Origin: JAAZHN01 sp964605575
Lineage (GTDB): Bacteria > Bacillota_I > Bacilli_A > RF39 > UBA660
Assembly: GCA_964605575.1 (NCBI GenBank)
Contig: CAZSDG010000011.1
Location: 1 to 24,335 of the forward strand
Reading direction: 5' to 3'
DNA length: 24,335 nt
A program made the position numbers and the translations under genes. Positions 1-8,006 of the stretch are shown here, piece by piece. Position 1 is the first letter of the stretch; each line of letters opens with the position of its first letter. A model generated the notes under the pieces. It was not told the origin of the DNA and made no database searches. It worked only from the letters and a program-made list of their open reading frames with translations.

Positions 1-45
1 TCAGCGGATTTTTGAAAATGTCTTTACCTGTATGCTCTTGTGTAA

Positions 46-543
46 AATCAAGATAATGCATTAATAATACCGCGTGTTTCCTCAGAAAAAAGAAAATATA
101 TTCCAATGGGATTCATTGATAAAGACACTATTGCTTTAAATGCTGTAGTAATGATTCCTAATGCTGATACATATGACTTTGGAATCTTAACATCAAATGT
201 TCATATGGCCTGGATGCGTTTTTTTGCAGGAAGGTTAAAAAGTGATTACAGATACTCAAAGGCAATTGTTTACAACAACTTCCCTTGGCCAGATGTGAGT
301 GCTGAACAAAAGAAGAATATTGAATTAACTGCTCAGGGTATCTTAGATGCTCGGGAGTTATATCCTAATAGTACTTTAGCTGATCTTTATGATGAAGTCA
401 CTATGCCTCCTGAATTAAGAAAGGCCCATCAGGAAAATGATAAAGCAGTTATGAAGGCTTATGGATTTAGTCTTAAGATGACAGAATCTGAGTATGTTGC
501 CGAGTTAATGAAAATGTATCAAAAATTAGTTAATAAAGAATAA
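46..543 (+). pseudogene. 3' remnant of an MmeI-like DNA methyltransferase / restriction-modification protein
   Basis: The translation matches the end of the target-recognition region and the C-terminal domain of MmeI-like (type IIL / YeeA-like) class I SAM-dependent DNA methyltransferases. I recognise IPRVSSEKRKYIPMGF, then the stretch containing GRLKSDYRYS and YNNFPWP, then LYDEVTMPPELRKAHQ and a short helical tail. Family-like sequence starts at about base 46, before the first ATG at 106, which has no ribosome binding site. In the same frame there is a TAA at 43-45 and a TGA at 13-15, and the other two frames also close within this stretch. The methyltransferase catalytic part is not in the window in an open frame, so I call it a decayed remnant; a frameshifted full gene continuing left of the window is the alternative. 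Hand counts of three lines give about 36% G+C against about 25% in core genes here, which fits horizontal acquisition. Family assignment is firm, pseudogene status moderate. Confidence 0.75.
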
Positions 544-567
544 AGGATTTTATTTTAGAAATCCTTT
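542..567. terminator. Bidirectional hairpin between convergent methyltransferase remnant and sufB-like gene
   Basis: A 9-bp stem (AAAGGATTT at 542-550, AAATCCTTT at 559-567) with an 8-base loop. It is followed on the plus strand by TTATTATCT and sits on the last codons and stop of the minus-strand Fe-S gene. The T-tract is short, so it may be a weak terminator serving both converging genes. Confidence 0.5.
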
Positions 568-1467
568 TATTATCTCTTGTTCTGCTTCTTCTTTTGTTAG
601 ACCTAAAGTCATTAGTTTTATTATTTGATCTTTAGCTATTTTACCAATCGCAGCTTCATGAATTAAGGAAGCATTTGGGTTATTAGCTGTTACATCTGGA
701 ACAGCTTTAACAATAGCTTCGTCCATAATAATCGCATCACATTCAGAATGACCTAGACATTCATTATTACCATTTATTATTGAAGTAAATATTTGTTTTG
801 ATTTTCCTTTAGCAACTGATCTAGAAGAAATAGTGGCTTTAGAGTTTTTACCATTTAAATCTATTTTAAAGTCTGTTTCTGCTAACTGGTTTCCATCTGT
901 CATTATTATTTCTTTTGTAAATAATGTGGAATTATCACCTAGTTTAGCAATGGTTTCTCTTTTTGTTGAATCAACTCCATTAATTTGAATACTTTCCATG
1001 TGTAAATAACTATTTTCTTCTAGATTAATAATAGTTATGGGATTTAAGATTTTATCTCCAGTTCCTTTACCTTCTCCATAATGTTTTTCTTGATATTTAA
1101 CTGTTGAGTTTTTACTTAAATTAAATGTATGAATTCCATTATGAGAAGTTTGTTGATTACCATCATTATGAATACCACAACCAGCAATTATTGTAACATT
1201 TGAATTTTCGCCAATATGGAAATCATTATATACTTTTTCTTCTAGGCCACTTTGGAAAATAACAACTGGAATATAGATTGTTTCATTAACTGTGTTTGGT
1301 TTAACAAATATATCAATTCCTGTTTTATCATTTTTTTTAGTTATTGTAATATTTTCATTACTAATTATTTTATCACTATTACCGTTTATACGAATACTAT
1401 AAGCTCCATCCGGAGTTTCTTTTAAATCAGAAACGATATTTAAAATGTTTTTTACTTTATCATTCAT
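550..1467 (-). CDS. SufB/SufD-like Fe-S cluster scaffold protein (minimal SUF/SMS type)
   Basis: Scaffold half of a two-component Fe-S cluster assembly system, acting in the cytoplasm with the ATPase encoded just upstream. The 305-residue protein has only the beta-helix core and the C-terminal part of SufB, well below the usual 420-480 residues of SufB/SufD. The SufB signature is visible: SECDAIIMD places Cys243 where E. coli SufB has the essential Cys405, and LIHEAAIGKI places His270-Glu271 at the SufB His433-Glu434 position. The end, LGLTKEEAEQEIIKGFL, is the classic SufB/D tail. Extra cysteines are Cys97 (in AGCGIHN) and Cys237. The reading frame overlaps the end of the ATPase gene by 8 bases, so the two are translationally coupled, with AGGAA inside that gene as ribosome binding site. 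No SufS, SufU, SufE or second SufB/D is in the window. It matches the short SufB of the SUF-like minimal system described in archaea and anaerobic bacteria. Confidence 0.85.
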   Translation of the reverse strand: MNDKVKNILNIVSDLKETPDGAYSIRINGNSDKIISNENITITKKNDKTGIDIFVKPNTVNETIYIPVVIFQSGLEEKVYNDFHIGENSNVTIIAGCGIHNDGNQQTSHNGIHTFNLSKNSTVKYQEKHYGEGKGTGDKILNPITIINLEENSYLHMESIQINGVDSTKRETIAKLGDNSTLFTKEIIMTDGNQLAETDFKIDLNGKNSKATISSRSVAKGKSKQIFTSIINGNNECLGHSECDAIIMDEAIVKAVPDVTANNPNASLIHEAAIGKIAKDQIIKLMTLGLTKEEAEQEIIKGFLK

Positions 1468-2194
1468 AAACGTTCCTCATTTCACATACTTCACAAGAAC
1501 ACCCTAATAACTTAGGTAATATTTCTTCATTGGTTCCAATGCTCTTTATTTTTCCTTGGTCTAAAATAATTATTTTATCAGCAATTTCTAAAATTCTTTC
1601 TTGATGGGAAATAATAATTATTGAAGAATCATTTTTAGTTCTTAATTCAGTAAATATTTGAATCAAATTATTGAAACTCCATATATCAATCCCAGCTTCT
1701 GGTTCATCAAATAAAGACAGTTTAGTTTTCCTAGCAATTAAGGAAGCTATTTCTACTCTTTTTATTTCCCCACCTGATAAACTTTCATCTAGTTCTCTAT
1801 TCAAATATAAGTTGGAATTTAACCCAACATTATTTAATATTTTACAAGCTTCATATCTTGTTAGTTTTTTATTTGCAGATATATCTAGAAGATTTTTAAC
1901 AGTTAAGCCTTTAAATCTAACTGGTTGTTGAAAAGAAAAACCTATACCTAGCTTTGCTCTTTGTTCTATATCATATTTTGTTATATCTTCTCCATTAAAT
2001 AAGATCTTTCCTTTTGTTGGTTTCTCAATTCCAATTATAAGTTTTGCTAATGAAGATTTCCCAGAACCATTAGGTCCGGTTATAACAATAAAAGAACCAA
2101 CATTAACTTTTAAATTAATATTATCAATAATTATCTTTGTTTCCTTAGTATTCTTATCTTTAACAATAAATGATACATCGATTAATTCTAACAT
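1460..2194 (-). CDS. sufC: SufC-like ABC ATPase for Fe-S cluster assembly, with C-terminal CxCxxC
   Basis: Soluble ABC-type ATPase that powers Fe-S cluster assembly on the SufB/D-like scaffold encoded directly downstream; it is not a transporter ATPase. Visible motifs: Walker A GPNGSGKS (40-47), the Q-loop FQQP (about 88-91) followed by the SufC-typical RFKGLTV, signature LSGGE (139-143), Walker B LFDEPEAGID (161-170, including the SufC-type EPEAGID), and H-loop ISHQER with His197. Length 244 is normal for SufC (about 250). The tail is unusual: CSCEVC at 232-237 gives a CxCxxC motif that canonical SufC lacks and that could bind iron or a cluster. The start is set by GGAGGTAAAAG immediately before the ATG. 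A TATAAT lies about 20 bases upstream of the ribosome binding site, but with no convincing -35, so transcription may also run in from the gene upstream. Confidence 0.9.
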   Translation of the reverse strand: MLELIDVSFIVKDKNTKETKIIIDNINLKVNVGSFIVITGPNGSGKSSLAKLIIGIEKPTKGKILFNGEDITKYDIEQRAKLGIGFSFQQPVRFKGLTVKNLLDISANKKLTRYEACKILNNVGLNSNLYLNRELDESLSGGEIKRVEIASLIARKTKLSLFDEPEAGIDIWSFNNLIQIFTELRTKNDSSIIIISHQERILEIADKIIILDQGKIKSIGTNEEILPKLLGCSCEVCEMRNVYE

Positions 2195-2234
2195 CTTTTA
2201 CCTCCAAGTATTAAATTATAATAAAAGTATTATG

Positions 2235-2795
2235 TTATTTTTTTTGTTTAAAACAGCTATTGTCATCAACTATTTCGGAATCTGTTATATTTACTTTTTC
2301 AATTGAAACTATTTCACTTGTATTAAATATTTCTTCAAGATTATTTTCCAGGTTTGGATTTAGAGTTCTAAAAGTAAATGAATAATTTGCTCCTTCTTCT
2401 AAATCACCAAATCTTTCTTTATCATATAAAATTGTTGTTTTAGCGCTTTGCTTATACTTAGTTAAAGTTAATGTTTGGATATTATTATCTTTATTAGTAA
2501 CTTTCTTAGTAAGATTATAAATCATTTTAAATTCACAAGCCGCTTGATCTAAATGCTTTGTTTCGTTTTCATATTTCATCGTAATAAAACCAAAAACAAC
2601 ATCTTTACGACCACTGATAACGTTGTATTTTATTACTTTATAGCCAACTCCATAGTATTCTTGAGTTCCCCCATCTTTATGATGATAAACTTTTACTGCA
2701 AATATCGGTGTCTTTTGTTGAGTTGATCTATAGTAGTCAATTGCTATCATTGTCCCAATAATTATTAGTATAATTAATATAATATTCTTTTTCAT
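2235..2795 (-). CDS. Small membrane-anchored extracellular protein of unknown function
   Basis: 186 residues. The N-terminus has two lysines followed by a hydrophobic run (about 5-19) with no clear cleavage site and no lipobox Cys, so I read it as an uncleaved anchor with the rest outside. The following region PIFAVKVYHHKDGGTQEYYG and GVGYKVIKYN resembles a hypothetical-protein family of Firmicutes that I remember with the pattern KDGG..EY.GLGYKVIKY, but I know no function for it. Two cysteines (in QAACEF and NSCFKQ near the end) could form one disulfide. It follows the large cysteine-rich gene by 60 bases on the same strand with no convincing terminator between, so it may be the last gene of a gpmI-led transcript. 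Confidence 0.65.
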   Translation of the reverse strand: MKKNIILIILIIIGTMIAIDYYRSTQQKTPIFAVKVYHHKDGGTQEYYGVGYKVIKYNVISGRKDVVFGFITMKYENETKHLDQAACEFKMIYNLTKKVTNKDNNIQTLTLTKYKQSAKTTILYDKERFGDLEEGANYSFTFRTLNPNLENNLEEIFNTSEIVSIEKVNITDSEIVDDNSCFKQKK

Positions 2796-2855
2796 ATTTT
2801 TCTCCTAATTCTATGTTATATTATTATCCTTTAACAACTTTTTTAAATTTTTTGG

Positions 2856-5800
2856 TTATTCTGTAGTTGCTAAAGTATTAGTGTAAATATATTTATTTGT
2901 TTCTTCATCGTATAATAACCATCTTGATCGAGAATTAATTAGATTGTTTGATGAATCATACTTGTTAATAAATGAACTTTCGCAGTTATTCCCACTATAA
3001 TCACAAGTTAAATTAAAGTCATAGTATTCATTTTCTTTATTATATTTTTTTATTTCTCGGACATTAGAGTTATTTAAGGTAAATGAATATAATGGTTCTT
3101 CTTCATAAATAGCTTCTCCATCATTAATTATCTTCTCTGAAGCAGCAATTCCTTTAGCATCAGACCAATTTGAACCAAGGATACGGTCATTAGGGTTTAT
3201 TCCTAAGTTAGATACAGTTCTAACAAATGCCATAAATTCAGGATTTTTCATTACGGCTAAATCACTAGTAATACAATCAAGACTAGAGGTACAATTATTT
3301 ACTTCACAACCTGCATTTGGACAAATAAGTGAGTTATCTACTGCATATAAACAAGTATATTTAGAGCCATTTTGTAAGCTTTTATATCTTTCTAATAATG
3401 AATTGTTAGCCCCTAAATTTGTCAGATCAAAACTGTATTTATATGTATTACCTGGTGTGATTAGACTAATTGGTAGACTAAAACCTAAATAGTTATAGGC
3501 ACCGCCACTTCTTAATTGTTCTTTTGTCACTACTAAACCTGTTGGTTTTAATGAATATAGTTCTAAATTAAAACCATATTCTACTTGCGTGGTTACAGAA
3601 TTTTCAGCATAATCATAAAAATACATTTCTAAAGTATTAGTCTTATGACGATTAACAAATTCATTTAAATCATCAGTGTATTCTTTTAATTCTAAACTTA
3701 ATGAAGGCAATATAACTGATTGATAATTTATACCCGTACAATCATAACCATCTTTAGTTTCTTTACAAAACTTATATGGACTTTGTTTACTTGGTGTTTC
3801 ATTTTTATTTATCAATTCAATCTTATTTAATAATTGTTTTTGATTATTTGGTTGATCCATTTCATCATAGTAAAAGTTCTCTACTTTTGGTGCATCAATT
3901 TCTAAATATTGATTATTATAATTAAAACAACTTTGGTATTCATTTTGGGCATTATTTATTTGTTTAGAGATTCTTAAATATTCACTAACGACTTCTCTAA
4001 TATATTTTTTCAACTGATTGATTTCAACATCTAGTTCATATATAGCTGTATTAACTGAATAATCACAGGAATGACAAGGATAGTTTGGGTGACTTGGTGG
4101 ACAAGGATTACTGTAATTATTTTCCTTTTTTGGTGGTTGTGGTTTAGGTTCTTCTTTGGGTGGATTCGGGTTTGGTTTTGATGGATTTGGTTTATTAGAG
4201 CCACCAGGAACACTTGGTTTAATCTGAGGGTCTTCTGCTTTACCGCTTGTTACCCATGGAGTAGATGATTCTGGTTCTCTACTTGGTTCTTCGGCAACAG
4301 CAGATAAATCTTCAGTTTCATCTGCAACAACATAATCATAATAATCAAATTTCGTAGTATCAATTGTCGGTCCCTTCCAACCAAGTTCTAGCTTTACGGG
4401 ACGATGATATTGATTTGCCTCAATTGTTGATGGAGTATTTTTATATTTGCTAGAACAATCTCTAGTTAGTTTCATAACCTTACAAAATACTTCACCATTT
4501 TTCACAAATTGATAATGATATTCTATTTCTTTTTCGTTTTGTTTTTTTACTCCATTACAACTACTTTGCAAACGAGCTGGTACTCTTGTTGCTGAAGCAA
4601 TTAATATTTCTTGACCAGAACTAGAGGTTTCTTGCCAACCTTGATCATATGTACATTTTATACAATCTCTTTTTTTATAATTTAATTCAAAATAACCATT
4701 TTTTAAATTATAAGCAGATAATTTGTAATACGCTATTCCAGTTCCGCTTACATTTCTGTTATCAGTAAAGCTCCAACCAGGATTAGCTGATTCATAATAC
4801 TTTTTTTGAATTGGTAAAATATTACTAAACGGACCTTTTACTACTTCTTTTTTAATTACATAGAATGTTGTCAATTTTTCACAACATTCAGCAGGTCTAA
4901 AATGACCATCAGGGGCAATTACATCACGATCATTTTTTGAACCCATTGGACAATTAGTAATATACGGCCCTTCATAGCTTTTATTATTTTGGGTATCATC
5001 AAATTCTTCTAAAAACTTTTTATAATCCTCTTCAGTCGGTCCTTTTATCCTGACATTATTACTAACAAGAGCTATATTCCCTAAATTAGCCGATGCTAAA
5101 AATTTGTTATTGTTAACGCTGATGTAATTTTGATTTTGGGTACTATCAGCAACAACACAACTTTTTTTCATTAATTGGGTTTTTTGATATTCTAAACTGA
5201 TTACTTGATTAAGAGCAAACTGAATTTCTTCTAATCTATTTTCTGCTTCTTTGTAATAACCTCCAGTAATAGTTTTAGGTATTGTATCTGTACCATATAA
5301 GTCTTTTAAAAATCTTTTATTATCAGTTTTATATATACAACTTTTTGTTTGGGTAATAGTTGGTAGATTTGAATAAAGATCTGGTTCTTTATAAATTGGT
5401 TTAAAAATAAAATATCCTCCAGAATTAATTGAATGACCAGTACTTGGATTATAACCATGACCTGGATATAAATATTCAGCATCTTCTTTACAATATACAC
5501 TACAATAAGTATTTTCAGAAAAAAGTGGCAATTCATAACTTTTATTATCAAATTTACTCTTAGCGGCTATTAAACATTTATAATTATCTTTTGTTATCCC
5601 TTTTTCTTTTGCTTCATAAATATAACCTTCACTACCAGCTTCTGTGCAGCTTACCGCTAGACTATCATCTTCACAAACATCTACAGAACAAAGACGATTA
5701 TATACAATTTCTCCCATTTCTTCTTTAGCCCTCGGTTCACTACAGCATCCTTTTAATTTTGCTTCATTTGCTTTGGGATTATACTTATATTGTTCTTTAA

Positions 5801-6083
5801 TTGAACCACTTCCACTAAAGCATGAGGTACATAACTTTTCATAATCTGCTCCTAATAATGTTTCAGCTTTGCTAGATAAACAATACGTACCATACTCATA
5901 GGCATATAAATCAGGATATTTTTTATATAAGTCTTTATAATATTCAACATTTGATGCTGAACTTGCAACTTGATGAATTAGCTGATTTGATTCAAACCTA
6001 TCTCCAATCTTCTTATTATAAAAATAATAAGTGGTAGATACGACCAAGATCAATAATAATAAATATTTTATCTTTTTTTTCAT
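2856..6083 (-). CDS. Very large cysteine-rich exported protein with proline-rich linker, unknown family
   Basis: 1075 residues, not recognised. Visible layout: a signal or anchor helix at 1-22 (MKKKIKYLLLLILVV, then an aromatic YYFYNKK); a cysteine-rich N-terminal half (about 30-580) with about 21 Cys, including two CC pairs (113-114 and 400-401); an acidic then proline/lysine-rich linker (about 588-656, with repeated KPNP and PPK units); a compact CPPSHPNYPCHSC cluster at 661-673; a predicted coiled coil (about 678-716); and a C-terminal half rich in Asn/Tyr with about ten more Cys. I count 34 Cys in all. There is no LPxTG-like tail and no C-terminal membrane helix, so it would be held by its N-terminal helix or released. 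The start codon lies 4 bases after the gpmI stop and its ribosome binding site (GAGTGATTTAATG) overlaps the end of gpmI, so the two are likely co-translated. Export is inferred from the N-terminus and the cysteine content. Confidence 0.7.
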   Translation of the reverse strand: MKKKIKYLLLLILVVSTTYYFYNKKIGDRFESNQLIHQVASSASNVEYYKDLYKKYPDLYAYEYGTYCLSSKAETLLGADYEKLCTSCFSGSGSIKEQYKYNPKANEAKLKGCCSEPRAKEEMGEIVYNRLCSVDVCEDDSLAVSCTEAGSEGYIYEAKEKGITKDNYKCLIAAKSKFDNKSYELPLFSENTYCSVYCKEDAEYLYPGHGYNPSTGHSINSGGYFIFKPIYKEPDLYSNLPTITQTKSCIYKTDNKRFLKDLYGTDTIPKTITGGYYKEAENRLEEIQFALNQVISLEYQKTQLMKKSCVVADSTQNQNYISVNNNKFLASANLGNIALVSNNVRIKGPTEEDYKKFLEEFDDTQNNKSYEGPYITNCPMGSKNDRDVIAPDGHFRPAECCEKLTTFYVIKKEVVKGPFSNILPIQKKYYESANPGWSFTDNRNVSGTGIAYYKLSAYNLKNGYFELNYKKRDCIKCTYDQGWQETSSSGQEILIASATRVPARLQSSCNGVKKQNEKEIEYHYQFVKNGEVFCKVMKLTRDCSSKYKNTPSTIEANQYHRPVKLELGWKGPTIDTTKFDYYDYVVADETEDLSAVAEEPSREPESSTPWVTSGKAEDPQIKPSVPGGSNKPNPSKPNPNPPKEEPKPQPPKKENNYSNPCPPSHPNYPCHSCDYSVNTAIYELDVEINQLKKYIREVVSEYLRISKQINNAQNEYQSCFNYNNQYLEIDAPKVENFYYDEMDQPNNQKQLLNKIELINKNETPSKQSPYKFCKETKDGYDCTGINYQSVILPSLSLELKEYTDDLNEFVNRHKTNTLEMYFYDYAENSVTTQVEYGFNLELYSLKPTGLVVTKEQLRSGGAYNYLGFSLPISLITPGNTYKYSFDLTNLGANNSLLERYKSLQNGSKYTCLYAVDNSLICPNAGCEVNNCTSSLDCITSDLAVMKNPEFMAFVRTVSNLGINPNDRILGSNWSDAKGIAASEKIINDGEAIYEEEPLYSFTLNNSNVREIKKYNKENEYYDFNLTCDYSGNNCESSFINKYDSSNNLINSRSRWLLYDEETNKYIYTNTLATTE

Positions 6084-6087
6084 TAAA

Positions 6088-7608
6088 TCACTCTGCCTTA
6101 TTATTAATAATTAATATTTTACTTTGTTTCATTTCTTCAGGAATAGCAATATCCATATAACTTAGTATTGTTGGAGCCACATCAGCTAAAGTTCCTTCTT
6201 TTAATTTTAATTCTTTATCAGTTATTATCAGTGGAACTTTACTTAATGAATGTGTAGTCACTGGATTACCAATATCATCTAACATTAAGTCAGCATTACC
6301 ATGATCAGATAATAAAAATAATGTATAAAAATTATTTTCTACTTCTTCTATTATTCTTCCTAAGCATTCATCTAATATTTCTAGTGACTGAATAGTCGCG
6401 CTTATAATACCTGTATGTCCAACCATATCCGGATTAGCATAATTAACTAAGATAAAGTCTTTATCTTCTTGCATACATTTAATTACTTGATCGGTTATTT
6501 CTTTAGCTTTCATTGCTGGTTCTTTATCATATGTTGCGACTTTTGGTGAAGGAATCAAATAATATTTTGCATTTTTTAATCTTTGTTCGACACCACCATC
6601 AAAGTAATATGTTACATGGGCATATTTTTCAGTTTCAGCTATTCTAGCCTGCGTCATCTCTAACTCAGAAAAATACTTTCCTAAAGACAAACCGCCTTCT
6701 GCCACATCACTAAAAATGTTTTTAGCTAATACAGATTCTGCTGTTGGAAACATTGTTATTACTTTTAAATTATTAAATTTTGCTGTTGAAAATTCATTAA
6801 AATCTTGATTAGTTAAAGCTGTTAATATTTGAATCGAACGGTCTGGTCTAAAGTTTAACCAAAATAAACCATCATTTTCTTTGATTACCCCTTCTTTTTC
6901 AAGAAGAATTGGTGGGATAAATTCATCATAAATTTCCTTTTTATAACAAGCATTTATACAATCGATCGCATTTTCAAAGACAATACCTTTTTGATTAACA
7001 ATCATATCATAATATAGTTTTGTACGATCATATTTTTTATCGCGATCCATCGCATAATATCTACCACATACTGAAGCAATACTACCTAAACCTATTTCTG
7101 TAAGTAATTCTTTTAATTCTTGGACATATCCTACTCCTGAATCTATTTTAGTATCACGACCATCTGTAATCACGTGAAAGTATACCTTTTTTACCTCTTT
7201 AAGTTTTAGAATATGGATAATTTGTTTAAAATATTCTAGATGAGAATGAACTCCACCATCCGAAACAAGCCCCATTAAATGTAAGGTGCTGTTATTTTGT
7301 TTAACATGAGCCACTAGTTCATTAAATATTTCATTTTGTTCAAATTCATCATTAGCTAGTGAATCATTAATTACTTTTATTTTAGATTTAATTACTTTTC
7401 CTGAACCTATTGTTAAGTGACCTATTTCACTATTACCAAATTGCCCCTTAGGAAGTCCAACAGCTTCTTCTGATGCAGATAGCTGTGTATTAGGGTATTC
7501 ACTCATTAATCTTTTAAAATTAGGCATATTAGCCATCTTAACAGCATTACCTAATTCTTCATCTCTAATACCAAAACCATCAAAAATAATTGTTAATACT
7601 TTGTTCAT
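6088..7608 (-). CDS. gpmI: 2,3-bisphosphoglycerate-independent phosphoglycerate mutase
   Basis: Glycolytic/gluconeogenic enzyme interconverting 3-phosphoglycerate and 2-phosphoglycerate in the cytoplasm through a phosphoserine intermediate with two metal ions. The alkaline-phosphatase-superfamily motifs are present: IIFDGFGIR with metal-binding Asp10, GQFGNSEIGHLTIGSG with the nucleophile Ser60, the substrate-loop VSDGGVHSH and HVITDGRDT, FRPDR, VNYANPDMVGHTG and LLSDHGNAD (C-terminal metal ligands), and DVAPTIL near the end. 506 residues is the normal length. I choose the ATG at 7608 because AGGTGAT stands 3 bases before it; a further upstream ATG at 7629 would overlap a probable extended -10 (TGATATGAT, 7625-7633). 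It lies downstream of secG behind that gene's terminator, and leads into the large exported protein 4 bases further on. Confidence 0.96.
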   Translation of the reverse strand: MNKVLTIIFDGFGIRDEELGNAVKMANMPNFKRLMSEYPNTQLSASEEAVGLPKGQFGNSEIGHLTIGSGKVIKSKIKVINDSLANDEFEQNEIFNELVAHVKQNNSTLHLMGLVSDGGVHSHLEYFKQIIHILKLKEVKKVYFHVITDGRDTKIDSGVGYVQELKELLTEIGLGSIASVCGRYYAMDRDKKYDRTKLYYDMIVNQKGIVFENAIDCINACYKKEIYDEFIPPILLEKEGVIKENDGLFWLNFRPDRSIQILTALTNQDFNEFSTAKFNNLKVITMFPTAESVLAKNIFSDVAEGGLSLGKYFSELEMTQARIAETEKYAHVTYYFDGGVEQRLKNAKYYLIPSPKVATYDKEPAMKAKEITDQVIKCMQEDKDFILVNYANPDMVGHTGIISATIQSLEILDECLGRIIEEVENNFYTLFLLSDHGNADLMLDDIGNPVTTHSLSKVPLIITDKELKLKEGTLADVAPTILSYMDIAIPEEMKQSKILIINNKAE

Positions 7609-7659
7609 ATTATCACCTATAATTATCATATCACGAATTAAAATAATTAGAAATATATT

Positions 7660-7696
7660 AAAAAAATACGTTTATTGATATATCAACAAACGTATT
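7660..7696 (-). terminator. Rho-independent terminator of secG
   Basis: Read on the minus strand, a stem of AATACGTTT paired with AAACGTATT (7665-7696, extended inward by TTGA/TCAA around one mismatch) is followed by seven T residues (A run 7660-7666 on the plus strand). It lies 39 bases after the secG stop and separates secG from gpmI. Confidence 0.8.
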
Positions 7697-7734
7697 TAAT
7701 TAGAAATTGATTCTAAACATTACAAATTAATATT

Positions 7735-7950
7735 TTACTTTAAATATAAGATTAAGGATAAGACAAAGAATGCTATTCCTAAGCCTAAAGTGATTCTACT
7801 AATAACTAGCTCTGAACCTCTTTCTTTTTGATTTTTAAATAACTCATCATTTCCACCAGTAATAATTTGCCCACCATCAGTAGATTTATTACTTTGAAGT
7901 AAGACTATAACAATTAATAAAATTGATACTATTAATAATAAAGTTTCCAT
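7735..7950 (-). CDS. secG: Protein translocase subunit SecG
   Basis: Small integral membrane subunit of the SecYEG channel that assists SecA-driven export. The 71-residue protein has the family layout: first membrane helix at 3-18, then the conserved LLQSNKSTDGGQIITGG loop, the basic NQKERGSE segment, RITLGLG, and a second helix at about 53-69. Start supported by GAGGTCAAT immediately before the ATG. It is preceded by its own probable promoter and followed by a clear terminator, so it is probably a single-gene transcript, although it also lies 56 bases downstream of the protease gene. In many Firmicutes secG is next to rnr and smpB; here those genes are about 13 kb upstream on the same strand. 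Confidence 0.93.
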   Translation of the reverse strand: METLLLIVSILLIVIVLLQSNKSTDGGQIITGGNDELFKNQKERGSELVISRITLGLGIAFFVLSLILYLK

Positions 7951-7970
7951 ATTGACCTCGTTTCATTAGT

Positions 7971-7999
7971 AATTTAGCATATATTTTTTTATAAATCAA
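7971..7999 (-). promoter_or_regulatory. Probable secG promoter
   Basis: Minus strand: -35 TTGATT (7994-7999), 17-base spacer, -10 TAAATT (7971-7976) preceded by TGC (extended -10). The -10 matches consensus at four of six positions; spacing is ideal and it sits about 20 bases before the secG start. Confidence 0.5.
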
Positions 8000-8006
8000 C
8001 TTGATT

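Noticed and set aside
4031..4213. Open frame on the minus strand inside the giant exported protein gene
   Set aside because: It is an out-of-frame shadow of the proline-rich linker codons, without ribosome binding site; the same holds for other short frames inside genes.
6088..6090. Possible UGA-as-tryptophan (Mycoplasma) code
   Set aside because: gpmI and smpB end normally at TGA, followed by a new start or hairpin, and Trp positions use TGG.
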